NCBI GenBank assembly: GCA_900551365.1
Contig: URVZ01000002.1
Coordinates: 22,562 to 86,561, forward strand
DNA length: 64,000 nucleotides
Direction: 5' to 3'
From: an uncultured Collinsella sp.
GTDB taxonomy: Bacteria; Actinomycetota; Coriobacteriia; Coriobacteriales; Coriobacteriaceae
Positions within the stretch are counted from its first letter, which is position 1; the number at the start of each line of letters is the position of its first letter. Positions 43,524-52,138 of this stretch are shown in pieces. The notes under the pieces are model-generated. The model saw only the letters and a list, made by a program, of their open reading frames with translations. It searched no databases and was not told where the DNA came from. A program made the translations under genes and the position numbers.

Positions 43524-45299
43524 TTACGAGCGCTTGCGGCTCACCACGGCGCCCGCGGCGATGGCGGCTGTTCCCGCAAGGGCGGCTGCCACGATGGCTG
43601 CGCTCGAGGCGTCGCCGGTTGCTGCGAGTTTGCCGGCGATCTTGGCTCCCGTGGCTGCAACTGCAACGGTCTTGGTCGTCTTCGTGCCCTCGGACTTGGA
43701 ACCCTCGGGCTTGGTCTCGCCTGGCTTCTCCTCGGGTTTGATCTCCTCGGGAGGCGCGATGACCGTGCTCTTGGCGACAGCTTCGTTATAGGGGGAGTCG
43801 ATCACAGCGTCGCCCGTGCCGATGGTTTGACCCACCACGTAGAAGATGCCGTCATCGAGTTCTTCCTTGTTGCGATAGCCAATGATCTTGCCGCCTGTGG
43901 GCGTCTGTATGGGAGCGCCTTCGATCTCGATGGTGCCGATTGTCTCGCCGTCCGCGCTCACGGCAAGGGCGAAGATTGCCGCCGTGTCTCCCTCAGCTGT
44001 GACCTTACTGCGGACAATGGAGATGGTCGCGGGCGTGATGCCCTCCTTGGTCCGGGCAAAGATGCCGATGTTCATGCCCCTATGCTCGGGAATGACCGCG
44101 CCACTTTGGTCGTTGCTGTAGTGATCGGGGCCGTCGCTACCGGACTCGACATAGCGGGCTATAGCCTTGACAACGGAGTCACTAATGTAGATGTGACCAC
44201 CCGCTTCGTTGGGGTAGTAGTTTCTGGTGAAGATTGCGGTCGAGAACTGGCCTTCTGCGAACGCATCCACGATCGAGCCGTTCTTGATGACGATGTCGTC
44301 CTCGTCGGTGAAGAGGGCGCTGGCTTCATCGTTCCCTGCACTTGCACGGACCGTTACGGTTGCGCCATCGAACGTGATGCCCTTGTAGACATAGATGCCA
44401 TACCCAATGCCACTTGCGTTGAGGGAAGCGTTCGTGACCGTGAGGCTGTTTTTACCGTCGATGGTGGCGTCTTCCTCGGAGCTTGCCTTGACCTGGCTGC
44501 CACCCGAGATCTCGATGTTGCCGTCGGCCCAAATCGCATTGTCTTTGATAGAGCTTGCCTCTACCTTGCCGCCGCCCTTTATGATGAGGTTCTCGTTAGC
44601 ATCGATACCCTGATCCTCGGTGGCCTTGGCGGTGACGGTTCCGCTGTTGTCGATCGTGATGTTGCCGTCGGCCCTGATGCCATCCGAATCGCCCGTGGCG
44701 TTAACGTTTCCCGAGCCCTTGATGGTGACATCGCCCCCGGCATCGATGGCATCGTGCTCGGTGCTCGTGGCGTTGACAGTGCCAGCGCCGTCGATGTTGA
44801 TGCTGCCGACGGAAGTGATGGCGTCACGAGAAGATGTCACGTTGAGCGTGCTGGACGCGTCGCCCTGAATATTAAGCTCGGCGTTCTCGTTCGCGCCATC
44901 CTTAACCTTGATGCCGCGGCCGTCGCCGTTAGTGACGATGTTGTCGCCCTCGTAGCTCACGTTGAGCTTGCCCGCTGCCTCGATCGCGCCGCCGTTATAG
45001 CCGTTGAGCTTCATGTCATCGGCGCCGTCCCAGCTCCAGGTGCCGGCGGCGTCTCCCGCGGGCCCCGCGGCCGCTTCGTGGCGGACGCCGCCGACGTCCA
45101 CCCACTCGGCCGCGAGCGAGACGCTCGGCATGAGCAGCGAGCTCACCGTGAGCGCGCAGGCCAGGCCGCAGACGATGCGGCGCGTCACGCGGCGCCAGCT
45201 GCCGTGTGCGAGCAGCGTGCGACGGCACACGTCGGGCTCGACAAAATGGGCTCCAGAGGTTTTGTCATTGCGCTTGGGGGTCGTGAACAAGGCGGCCAT
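43524..45299 (-). CDS. Sortase-anchored beta-helix surface protein, paralogue B
   Basis: The 591-residue protein parallels paralogue A along its whole length: MAALFTTPKRND start, SWRRVTRRIVCGLACALTVSS signal region, the TWSWDGADDMKLNGYNGGAIEAAGKLNV module, beta-helix repeats (SGNVNATGDSDGIRADGNITID), the domain with KAIARYVESGSDGP, a shorter spacer (KPEEKPGETKPEGSK) and LAATGDASS-hydrophobic-SRKRS sorting signal. The N-terminal 60 residues and C-terminus are almost the same, while the middle diverges, as expected for surface proteins under variation. ATG 45299 follows GGGAGTAACC. Function unknown; host or plant glycan binding is plausible. Confidence 0.85.
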   Translation of the reverse strand: MAALFTTPKRNDKTSGAHFVEPDVCRRTLLAHGSWRRVTRRIVCGLACALTVSSLLMPSVSLAAEWVDVGGVRHEAAAGPAGDAAGTWSWDGADDMKLNGYNGGAIEAAGKLNVSYEGDNIVTNGDGRGIKVKDGANENAELNIQGDASSTLNVTSSRDAITSVGSINIDGAGTVNATSTEHDAIDAGGDVTIKGSGNVNATGDSDGIRADGNITIDNSGTVTAKATEDQGIDANENLIIKGGGKVEASSIKDNAIWADGNIEISGGSQVKASSEEDATIDGKNSLTVTNASLNASGIGYGIYVYKGITFDGATVTVRASAGNDEASALFTDEDDIVIKNGSIVDAFAEGQFSTAIFTRNYYPNEAGGHIYISDSVVKAIARYVESGSDGPDHYSNDQSGAVIPEHRGMNIGIFARTKEGITPATISIVRSKVTAEGDTAAIFALAVSADGETIGTIEIEGAPIQTPTGGKIIGYRNKEELDDGIFYVVGQTIGTGDAVIDSPYNEAVAKSTVIAPPEEIKPEEKPGETKPEGSKSEGTKTTKTVAVAATGAKIAGKLAATGDASSAAIVAAALAGTAAIAAGAVVSRKRS

Positions 45300-45440
45300 G
45301 GTTACTCCCATCCTCATAGGGCCTATGCGATTAAGCCCAGCATATCTGCAGGATGTAGCCGGCGGTAGTGCCGTTTGGAGGGCAAAATGTCCAAAACTTG
45401 GGAAGCAAAACATCGCGCGTCTGTGCGTTGCCTGGCTTTA

Positions 45441-45480
45441 AAAGAAAAGCGCGGAGCCGCTCGATGCGACTCCGCGCTTT
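45441..45480 (-). terminator. Terminator after purine permease gene
   Basis: AAAGCGCGG (45446-45454) pairs with CCGCGCTTT (45472-45480), and TTCTTTT follows on the minus strand. It is the original of the copy at 43393-43430. Confidence 0.88.
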
Positions 45481-45507
45481 GGTGTTCTGTTTTAGCAGAC
45501 TATGCCG

Positions 45508-46818
45508 TTACGCTACGAAGAAGTAGACGAGGAAGGCGAGAGCTGCGATCCACATGAGCGGCTTGATCTTGGAGGCCTCGCCCTTAAAGAGCGCGACGAT
45601 CACGTAGGCGATAAAGCCTAGGCCAATGCCGGCAGAGATGGAGTAGGTGAAGGGCACGCCGGCGACAATCATGAACGCCGGGAAACCCTGCGACACGTCG
45701 GACCAGTCGATCTCGGAGGCCTCGCTCATCATGAGGTAGCCGACGTAGACCAGAGCACCGCAGGTGGCGGCGCTGGAAACGATGGTGACGATGGGGGAGA
45801 AGAACGCGGCGAGAATGAACAGCACGCCGGTGGTGACGGAGGTGAGGCCCGTGCGGCCACCGTCGGCAGCGCCAGAGGTGGACTCGACGAAGGTGGTGAT
45901 GGAGGAGACGCCCATGAAACCGCCCACAGCAGCGGCGGCGGAGTCGACGATCAGGATCTCCTTGATATTCTCGACGTTGCCGTCGTCGGTGAGGAACTCG
46001 CCCTGCTTGGCCACGGCCATCGCGGTGCCCATGGTGTCGAAGAAGTCACTCATGAGCAGAGAGAACGAGATGACGAGGAGCGCGGGGTCGGTAAGGACCT
46101 TGACGATGGCGGGCACGCCGCCGGCGTCGGCGATGGGGCCACCGATGCTCGAGAAGTCGAGCGGGGCGATGATACCGGTCGGAGCCTGGGTCACACCTAG
46201 GGGGATACCGGCGATGACGGCGACGACGATGCCGATGAGCAGCGAGCCGGGGACGTTGCGGCAGGCGAGGGCGACTGTCACCAGGATGGAGATGATGCCG
46301 ACGATGAAGGTGGGGGAGGTGATGTCGCCCAGACCGACGAGTGTGCCGGCGCCAGCGGTGATAATGCCGGCATCGCACAGGCCAATCATGGCGATGAACA
46401 GGCCCAGGCCCACCGAGATGGCGTGACGCAGGACAACCGGGATGGCGTCCATGATGGCCTCGCGCAGGCCACAAAGCACGAGCAGCAAGATGACGACGCC
46501 CTCAAGGAAGATGACGCTCATGGCCACGTGCCAGTCACCGCCGCAGACGGTGGTGGTGATTCCGGCGATCATCGCGTTGACGCCTAAGCCCGACGCGCAG
46601 GCGAGCGGGCGGTTGGCGAAGATGCCCATGCAGATGGTCATGATGCCGGCGCCCAGGCAGGTGGCGCAGGCGAGCGCTCCCGCATCGATGCCGGCGCCCG
46701 AGAGCACCGCAGGGTTGACGGCGATGATGTAGGCCATCGCCAGGAATGTTGTCAGTCCAGCGCGAAGTTCGGTCCCGATTGTGGACTTGCGCTCACTGAC
46801 GTGAAAAAGTTCGTCCAT
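45508..46818 (-). CDS. NCS2/AzgA-type purine permease
   Basis: The 436-residue protein has about 13 TM segments and AzgA-branch signatures: RAGLTTFLAMAYIIAVNPAVL near the start, ASGLGVNAMIAG near 95, FSLLMSDFFDTMGTAMAV near 255 and STSGAADGGRTGLTSVTTG near 305. This branch imports hypoxanthine, guanine or adenine. No purine riboswitch is evident upstream. ATG 46818 is preferred to the in-frame upstream ATG because AAAGGG lies just before it. Its last 14 codons have been copied to 43457-43501. Confidence 0.92.
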   Translation of the reverse strand: MDELFHVSERKSTIGTELRAGLTTFLAMAYIIAVNPAVLSGAGIDAGALACATCLGAGIMTICMGIFANRPLACASGLGVNAMIAGITTTVCGGDWHVAMSVIFLEGVVILLLVLCGLREAIMDAIPVVLRHAISVGLGLFIAMIGLCDAGIITAGAGTLVGLGDITSPTFIVGIISILVTVALACRNVPGSLLIGIVVAVIAGIPLGVTQAPTGIIAPLDFSSIGGPIADAGGVPAIVKVLTDPALLVISFSLLMSDFFDTMGTAMAVAKQGEFLTDDGNVENIKEILIVDSAAAAVGGFMGVSSITTFVESTSGAADGGRTGLTSVTTGVLFILAAFFSPIVTIVSSAATCGALVYVGYLMMSEASEIDWSDVSQGFPAFMIVAGVPFTYSISAGIGLGFIAYVIVALFKGEASKIKPLMWIAALAFLVYFFVA

Positions 46819-47011
46819 GCATACCCTTTCCTTGTTCGGCCCCGAGTTTAGGCCGATTGACACGAACTCAACTACTATATCGCCTTTGAAAGGTTGATGT
46901 TCCTCGCATGTTGATGTTCGGCGCTTTGTAGCAGACGGACGGTATTTTTCGCATGAAAATGTGTGGGTACCGTATACTTAAGCAGTTACAACGACCCCTA
47001 TGGAGGAACGT

Positions 47012-47431
47012 ATGATTAAAGAGCTCTGCCACGACGAGGCTATTCTGTCCCAGCGTTGCGAGGTCGCGACCGTCGAGGACGAGTCGGTGGCACAGGACCT
47101 GATCGATACCATCAAGTCGCTCGACGATGCCGGCTGCCTTGCCGCCAACCAGATCGGCGTCACCAAGAAGGTCTGCGTCTATCTGGACGACGCCGGCGAG
47201 CCCCATGTGCTCTACAACCCCCGTCTGGTGTTTGGCCTGGGTGCCAGCAAGATGGAGGAGAGCTGCCTGACGCACGAGGAGGTCACCAAGTCCACGCGCT
47301 ATATCAAGTGCAAGGTTGCCTTTGACCAGATTGTCGACGGCAAGATGAAGGAGTGCCGCCGCGACTACGCGGGCTTTGAGGCACAGATGATCCAGCATAT
47401 GATCGATCACTGTCTTGGAAAGTTGGTCTAA
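47012..47431 (+). CDS. Peptide deformylase-like protein with altered active site
   Basis: The 139-residue protein has the deformylase fold: CLAANQIG (motif 1, usual GLAAxQ), a metal-ligand cysteine in EESCLTHEE (usual EGCLS), and IQHMIDH at motif 3. In active deformylases motif 3 is HExxH, with the glutamate required for catalysis; here the position is Met (HMIDH), though both histidines and the cysteine remain. It may therefore bind metal but not deformylate, or use another route. A canonical paralogue (QHEIDH) lies at 61070-61480. ATG 47012 follows GGAGG. Confidence 0.85.
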   Translation: MIKELCHDEAILSQRCEVATVEDESVAQDLIDTIKSLDDAGCLAANQIGVTKKVCVYLDDAGEPHVLYNPRLVFGLGASKMEESCLTHEEVTKSTRYIKCKVAFDQIVDGKMKECRRDYAGFEAQMIQHMIDHCLGKLV

Positions 47432-47531
47432 GGGGACCAAAGCACCGCACCTTGCCGCTCAATCGTCGCTCGCGTACCTTAAGTACGCTTCGCTCCTCTT
47501 TCGTGGCAATCTGCGGCACTTTGACCCCTTA
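47429..47531. repeat. 103-nt long inverted repeat
   Basis: The outer arms (47429-47456 and 47505-47531) pair over about 27 nt with a few mismatches. A central palindrome GCGTAC.....GTACGC (47472-47477 and 47483-47488) caps it. It begins at the stop codon of the deformylase-like gene. It may act as a structured RNA or mobile-type repeat; no protein is encoded. A distinct terminator follows at 47579. Confidence 0.7.
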
Positions 47532-47578
47532 GACGACCTGCGGGGTTAACTTGGTTGAGTTTATCCTGTTTGAATAGT

Positions 47579-47615
47579 CCGGGCATGACATTGTTGTCAT
47601 GTCCGGGCTTTTGTG
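47579..47615 (+). terminator. Terminator before bile salt hydrolase gene
   Basis: CCGGGCATGAC (47579-47589) pairs with GTCATGtCCGGG (47596-47607) with one bulge, followed by CTTTTGTGTTT. Confidence 0.85.
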
Positions 47616-47675
47616 TTTAGCGCCTTTTTGTTTGGAGACAATGAAATTAGCAAGAACGTAAAGCTAGGAGGCGCT

Positions 47676-48641
47676 ATGTGTACGAGTATTCGATTTACCG
47701 ATAATTCTGGCCACATGTATCTGGGTCGCAATCTCGACTGGAGCTTTGACTACGGCCAACAGGTTCGCGTGATGCCGCGCGGGTTTCACATTCCGTATTC
47801 GTTTATCGACGACGCGACAGCGGCGCACGCGGTGATCGGTATGTGCATCGATTACAGGAACTACCCTATGTTCTTCGATTGCGGCAACGATGCGGGCCTC
47901 GCCGTGGCGGGTCTCAATTTCCCGGGTTATGCCGAGTATGCCGAGGGCCCTGTCGACGGCAAGACCAATATCGCGGCCTATGAGTTTCCCCTGTGGGTGG
48001 CAGCGACGTTCTCGACGGTCGATGAGGTCGAGGCCGCGCTGCGCGACACGGTGATTGTCGCCAAATCTGCCGGAGAGGGGCTGGGCGTGTCACTGCTCCA
48101 TTGGATTATCGGCGACAGCCAGCGCAGCATCGTGGTCGAGATGATGACTGACGGCCTGCATGTATACGACGATCCGGTCGACACCCTTGCCAATCAGCCG
48201 ACCTTCCCGTGGCATATGGAAAACCTACGCACCTATATCACTGCCACAAGCGATTTTCCGCAGACGGCGACATGGCGTGGCGCCGAGCTCAAGCCCTATG
48301 GAGCCGGTGCCGGCATGCGCGGCATTCCGGGCGATTGCTATTCGCCGAGCCGTTTTGTAAAGGCGGCGTACCTCAATGCCAATTACCCGCAAAAGGAGAG
48401 CGAGACCGAAAACGTCGTTCGCATGTTCCGCTCGCTCGAGGGCGTGGTGATGATCGAGGGAGCGTCCAGGATGGGCGATGGCAAGTTCGAGAAGACTATC
48501 TACACCGGATGCTTTAGCGCGCGCACGGGCAATTATTACTACGCGATGTATGGGGATCCGTCGATTCGCTACGTGAGCCTGATGGATGCCGAGGGCGCGA
48601 GCCCCGATAGACTCGTGGTTCCCGAGCCGCGTCGTTCGTAG
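47676..48641 (+). CDS. Choloylglycine hydrolase (bile salt hydrolase)
   Basis: The 321-residue Ntn-hydrolase begins MCTSIRF, with Cys2 as the expected nucleophile after Met removal. The conserved pocket residues are present: GRNLDWSFDY (Arg and Asp), GLNFPGY (Asn), LANQPTFPWH (Asn, usual LTNSPxFxWH) and SPSRFVKAAYL (Arg). The pattern fits bile salt hydrolases rather than penicillin V acylases, though the choice needs biochemistry. It would deconjugate glycine or taurine bile salts in the cytosol. ATG 47676 follows GGAGG; the open frame upstream is discarded because the Cys must be residue 2. Confidence 0.93.
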   Translation: MCTSIRFTDNSGHMYLGRNLDWSFDYGQQVRVMPRGFHIPYSFIDDATAAHAVIGMCIDYRNYPMFFDCGNDAGLAVAGLNFPGYAEYAEGPVDGKTNIAAYEFPLWVAATFSTVDEVEAALRDTVIVAKSAGEGLGVSLLHWIIGDSQRSIVVEMMTDGLHVYDDPVDTLANQPTFPWHMENLRTYITATSDFPQTATWRGAELKPYGAGAGMRGIPGDCYSPSRFVKAAYLNANYPQKESETENVVRMFRSLEGVVMIEGASRMGDGKFEKTIYTGCFSARTGNYYYAMYGDPSIRYVSLMDAEGASPDRLVVPEPRRS

Positions 48642-48664
48642 CCGATAGCTTTACCGCAATGCAA

Positions 48665-48700
48665 AGCGGCCCTGCATCTCCCGTGAGGTGCAGGGCCGCT
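48665..48700. terminator. Bidirectional terminator between bile salt hydrolase and kup
   Basis: AGCGGCCCTGCA (48665-48676) pairs perfectly with TGCAGGGCCGCT (48689-48700) around a 12-nt loop. It sits between two convergent genes. T-runs are short on both sides. Confidence 0.75.
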
Positions 48701-48720
48701 GTCGTTGATTTGTGACGTCG

Positions 48721-50952
48721 CTAGAAGTTGGCGTCGTTGAGTTGTTCGTTCTCGAGGCCGTCGAGCTGTTGCTGTTCGGGCGTATCGGCGACGCTCTCGA
48801 GCAACTCGGTGGGATCGACGTTCATGTCCTTACCGGCTTCGTTGCCGTTGACCAAGTCGTCCGAGAAGATGTCGACTTCCATTTCCTCGGCCTCTTCGAT
48901 CTGAACCTCGAGCGGCACCTGGGTGCGCACGAGCTTAACGGCCGGGCGCATGCGGGCAAACAGCGGCACGTACTCGATGATGATGGCCGAGTTCTCGAGA
49001 CCGTACCAGCGTGCCGGGCTTCCGCAGGCGCGGCGGACGGCGTACTTGATGGCCATCACGCGGTGGTCATTGCGGTTGATGTCCGTTTCGGGGGCAAGCA
49101 TCTTGCGCAGCATGCAAAAGCGGAAGTCACCCACGTTGCCGCGTGTCTCGTAGATGGAGTAGGTGTGATGTTGCGGCGGCAGCTCGCCCGATGCCATCAA
49201 GTCGCCGACGATCTGACGCAGATAAGCGTTGACGCGCTGGTTGACTTTAAAGCCCAGGTCCAGGCGAACGCGGAAGAGGAAGTCCGTGCCAAAGGTCTCG
49301 ACGGAATACTCGTGCGTATAGGGTTCGTCGGTAACGTGCACGTTAATGAACCAATATGCCTTGGCGCGCTTGGGATGCTTATCCAGGATGGAATAGAGCA
49401 CGTCGCGGTCGAGCGTGAGCGGGTCGGGGCTGTTGGTGAGAAATACCAGATTGTCGGCGAGCACGGGATAGGTCTCGTCGTTGCGCAGGCGGTTGAGCTG
49501 ATCGATGTACTTGGAGACGGGCAACAGAATCGTCTGCGTGCGCTCGATGGCGGTGCCACGGCGCCACACGTACATAAGGCCAAACAGCAGTGCGGCCAGG
49601 AAGATCATCACATAGCCGCCGTCAAAGAACATGGTGAGGCACGAGGCAAAGAAGCACAGCTCAATGGCACCGAAGAGCAGGGCGAAGACGCAGGCGCCCA
49701 GCTTGTGCTTGAGAATGCCAGCGATATAGCTCGTCAAAAGCGTCGTGGTCATGAGCATGGTCACGGTAATGGCGAGGCCGTAGGCGCTCTCCATGCGCTC
49801 GGAGTTTTGGAACAGCAGCACGATGAAGATGCAGCCGACCCACATGATGTTGTTGACGAGCGGAATATAGAGCTGGCCCTTGGTGTCGCTGGGGTAGTGG
49901 ATGCGCAGATGCGGCATAAGGTTGAGACGCGTTGCCTCGGATACCAGCGAGAACGAGCCGGTGATGAGCGCCTGCGAGGCGATGATGGCCGCCACGGCCG
50001 AAAGCACGATGGCAAAGGGGCGCAGGGGCTCGGGAAGCATCATGTAGAACGGGTTGACGATATCCATTGCGAGCATCTGCGGGTTGGAGTTATTGGCGAG
50101 CAGCCATGCTCCCTGACCCAGATAGTTAAGGATGAGGGCCGCCTTTACGAACGGCCAGGATGCGTAAATGTTTGCCTTGCCCACGTGGCCCATGTCCGAG
50201 TAGAGTGCCTCGGCACCGGTTGTCGACAGGAAGACAAAGCCGAGCACCATAATGCCCGAGTGGTTGATGGGCGAGAACAGGAACATAATGCCGCGGATGG
50301 GGTTGAGCGCGCGCAAGATGGACAGGTTGCCGAGCATGTTGAACAGACCGGCGCCTGCCAGGAACAGGAACCACAGCGTCATGAGCGGGCCGAAGAGCTT
50401 GCCGATTGACGAGGTGCCGGCGCGCTGCATGGCAAATAGGCCGCAGATAATGATGATGGTAATAATGATGACGTTGGTCTGGCCGTCACCCAAAAGCGCA
50501 TGGCCCCATTCGATGGTGCGCAGACCCTCGATGGCTGTGGTGACCGTGACGGCGGGGGTGAGGATGCCGTCGGCAAGCAGTGCCGCACCGCCGATCATGG
50601 CGGGCAGAATCAGCCATGGTGCCACCTTGCGTACGAGGCTGAACAGGGCGAAGATGCCGCCTTCGTTGTGGTTGTCGGCCTTCATGGCGATTACCACGTA
50701 CTTGACCGTGGTCACGAGCGTCATGGTCCAGATGACGAGCGAAAGCGCGCCCAGGATCATGTCCTCGCTGACGGTACCGATGCCGCCGTTGTTGGCGACG
50801 ATTGATTTCATGGTGTACATGGGGCTCGTGCCGATGTCACCATAGACGACGCCGAGCGTTACGAGCAACATGCCAGCGGAGAGGGGGATGGCGCCATGCC
50901 CGCCCTGACTATGCTGGTCTTGGAGGCTTGCCTCCAGCTTGTTGTGTGCCAC
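48721..50952 (-). CDS. kup: Kup/HAK family potassium transporter
   Basis: The 743-residue protein opens with ALLVTLG-like SAGMLLVTLGVVYGDIGTSPMYTMKSIV, the Kup signature, has 12 predicted TM helices (GGIFALFSLVRK, GALLADGILTPAVTVTTAIEGL) and a cytosolic C-terminal domain of about 270 residues. It imports K+ with H+. I place the start at GTG 50952, because AAGGGAG lies 5 nt upstream of it, rather than the ATG six codons earlier, whose upstream sequence is poor. It converges on the bile salt hydrolase gene. A palindrome at 51052 may be its operator. Confidence 0.93.
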   Translation of the reverse strand: MAHNKLEASLQDQHSQGGHGAIPLSAGMLLVTLGVVYGDIGTSPMYTMKSIVANNGGIGTVSEDMILGALSLVIWTMTLVTTVKYVVIAMKADNHNEGGIFALFSLVRKVAPWLILPAMIGGAALLADGILTPAVTVTTAIEGLRTIEWGHALLGDGQTNVIIITIIIICGLFAMQRAGTSSIGKLFGPLMTLWFLFLAGAGLFNMLGNLSILRALNPIRGIMFLFSPINHSGIMVLGFVFLSTTGAEALYSDMGHVGKANIYASWPFVKAALILNYLGQGAWLLANNSNPQMLAMDIVNPFYMMLPEPLRPFAIVLSAVAAIIASQALITGSFSLVSEATRLNLMPHLRIHYPSDTKGQLYIPLVNNIMWVGCIFIVLLFQNSERMESAYGLAITVTMLMTTTLLTSYIAGILKHKLGACVFALLFGAIELCFFASCLTMFFDGGYVMIFLAALLFGLMYVWRRGTAIERTQTILLPVSKYIDQLNRLRNDETYPVLADNLVFLTNSPDPLTLDRDVLYSILDKHPKRAKAYWFINVHVTDEPYTHEYSVETFGTDFLFRVRLDLGFKVNQRVNAYLRQIVGDLMASGELPPQHHTYSIYETRGNVGDFRFCMLRKMLAPETDINRNDHRVMAIKYAVRRACGSPARWYGLENSAIIIEYVPLFARMRPAVKLVRTQVPLEVQIEEAEEMEVDIFSDDLVNGNEAGKDMNVDPTELLESVADTPEQQQLDGLENEQLNDANF

Positions 50953-51051
50953 GTGGACTCCCTTAGACATCCGGTCTCTGCCAAGAGCAGTAGACCTTTA
51001 TGCCATCTTTATACATATAAGAGCAGTTTGGCACATCGGGGTGTTTTAGAC

Positions 51052-51075
51052 AATAATCCCCATCTGGGGATTATT
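51052..51075. promoter_or_regulatory. 11-bp palindrome between EamA and kup genes
   Basis: AATAATCCCCA (51052-51062) and TGGGGATTATT (51065-51075) are separated by only two nt. With so short a loop it is more like a protein-binding site than a terminator. It lies about 100 nt upstream of kup. It shares ATCCCCA with the hairpin at 29770. Confidence 0.5.
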
Positions 51076-51108
51076 CATATACGCAGGTAGCATTTCAGAG
51101 CAGGGCTA

Positions 51109-52020
51109 TTAAGCACGCGCTGTCTGGGCGATGCCAGCCTTGGCGCTTGCACGTTTGCCGGCGAGTTCGCAAAAAATCGCGCCGCCGATGATAAGCGCGG
51201 CACCCATCAGGCGGACCGGTGTTATGGCTTCGCCCAAAAGGACGGCCGAGAACACGACCGCCGAAAGCGGCTCGAGGTAGCCGACGACGGCGACGGTCTG
51301 CACGGGCAGTTTGGCGACGGCGCTAAAGTAGAGCAGGCAACCGATGCCGGTGTTGACAATGCCGAGCATGGCAACGGCGCGCCAATCAATACTGGCGGCG
51401 ACACCGGTGGACAGGAATGAGGGAGCGCTCTGCGTGATGAGCGTGAGGAACAGCGCGGTCACAAAGGCGGCACTCACCTGGAGCGTGGAGTTCTCGAGAC
51501 CCTCGATGTGCGGCGCACCCTTGCTAGCGATGACCATCAGCGCATAGCAAAATGCCGAGGCGATGCCGCAGACGATGCCCGCAATGGGCATGTTGCCGCC
51601 GAGACCTTGCGCTGCAATGAGAAAAGCGCCGCAGGCGACGGCGATAAAGCCGGCGATTTTGCTGCCGGTCAGTTTTTCGCCAAAGATAAACGGCGAGAGC
51701 GCCATGACGATGATGGGGCCGCAGTAGTACAGCAGCGAGGATACGCCGACGCCGATCGTCTGGTAGGCGCGGAACAGAAAAATCCAGCTGGCGCCCAGCG
51801 CGGCTCCCGAAAGGAGGAGGGCTGCGGCTTCGCGGGGGCGAGATGGCGCCTGCAACTTATGGCGTTGGGTGATGGCGAGAATGGTGACAAGCGAGAGTGC
51901 GCCCAAAAACGTACGCAGTAGCACGATATCGGAGCTCGGCAACGCGATGGCAGCGGCGACAATGCCGTTGGAGCCAAACAATAGCAATGCTGCTAAGTAC
52001 GTAAACAGTCCGTTGTTCAT
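51109..52020 (-). CDS. EamA/DMT-family transporter
   Basis: The 303-residue protein has ten TM helices in two EamA repeats (ALLLFGSNGIVAAAIAL and GASWIFLFRAYQTIGVGVSSLLYYCGPIIVM in the first half; VNTGIGCLLYFSAVAKLPVQTVAVVGYLEPLSAVVFSAVLLGE in the second). It diverges from a LysR gene with 118 nt between, like the EamA/LysR pair at 10984-12910. It is an exporter of unknown substrate. ATG 52020 is the start, though the upstream ribosome binding site is modest. Confidence 0.88.
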   Translation of the reverse strand: MNNGLFTYLAALLLFGSNGIVAAAIALPSSDIVLLRTFLGALSLVTILAITQRHKLQAPSRPREAAALLLSGAALGASWIFLFRAYQTIGVGVSSLLYYCGPIIVMALSPFIFGEKLTGSKIAGFIAVACGAFLIAAQGLGGNMPIAGIVCGIASAFCYALMVIASKGAPHIEGLENSTLQVSAAFVTALFLTLITQSAPSFLSTGVAASIDWRAVAMLGIVNTGIGCLLYFSAVAKLPVQTVAVVGYLEPLSAVVFSAVLLGEAITPVRLMGAALIIGGAIFCELAGKRASAKAGIAQTARA

Positions 52021-52050
52021 GCGCTGACATCCCCTCTATATCCGAGCATC

Positions 52051-52065
52051 TTCACTATGGGTGAA
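52051..52065. promoter_or_regulatory. Candidate LysR box
   Basis: TTCAC (52051-52055) and GTGAA (52061-52065) are inverted repeats around TATGG, matching the T-N11-A pattern (T52052, A52064). The site lies in the divergent promoter, 20 nt before TATAAT (52088-52093), the likely -10 box of the LysR gene. Confidence 0.55.
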
Positions 52066-52138
52066 CTGGCTTTAGAAGAAAAGCGAATATAATGCATGGC
52101 TAACATGACAAAAACTCATGCAAAGATGGAGGGGTGCC

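Noticed and set aside
46819..47011. Purine riboswitch before the purine permease
   Set aside because: The conserved purine aptamer loops are not seen on the minus strand.
50953..51108. A c-di-AMP (ydaO) riboswitch before kup
   Set aside because: Kup genes often carry one, but the conserved aptamer sequences are absent from this 156-nt gap.
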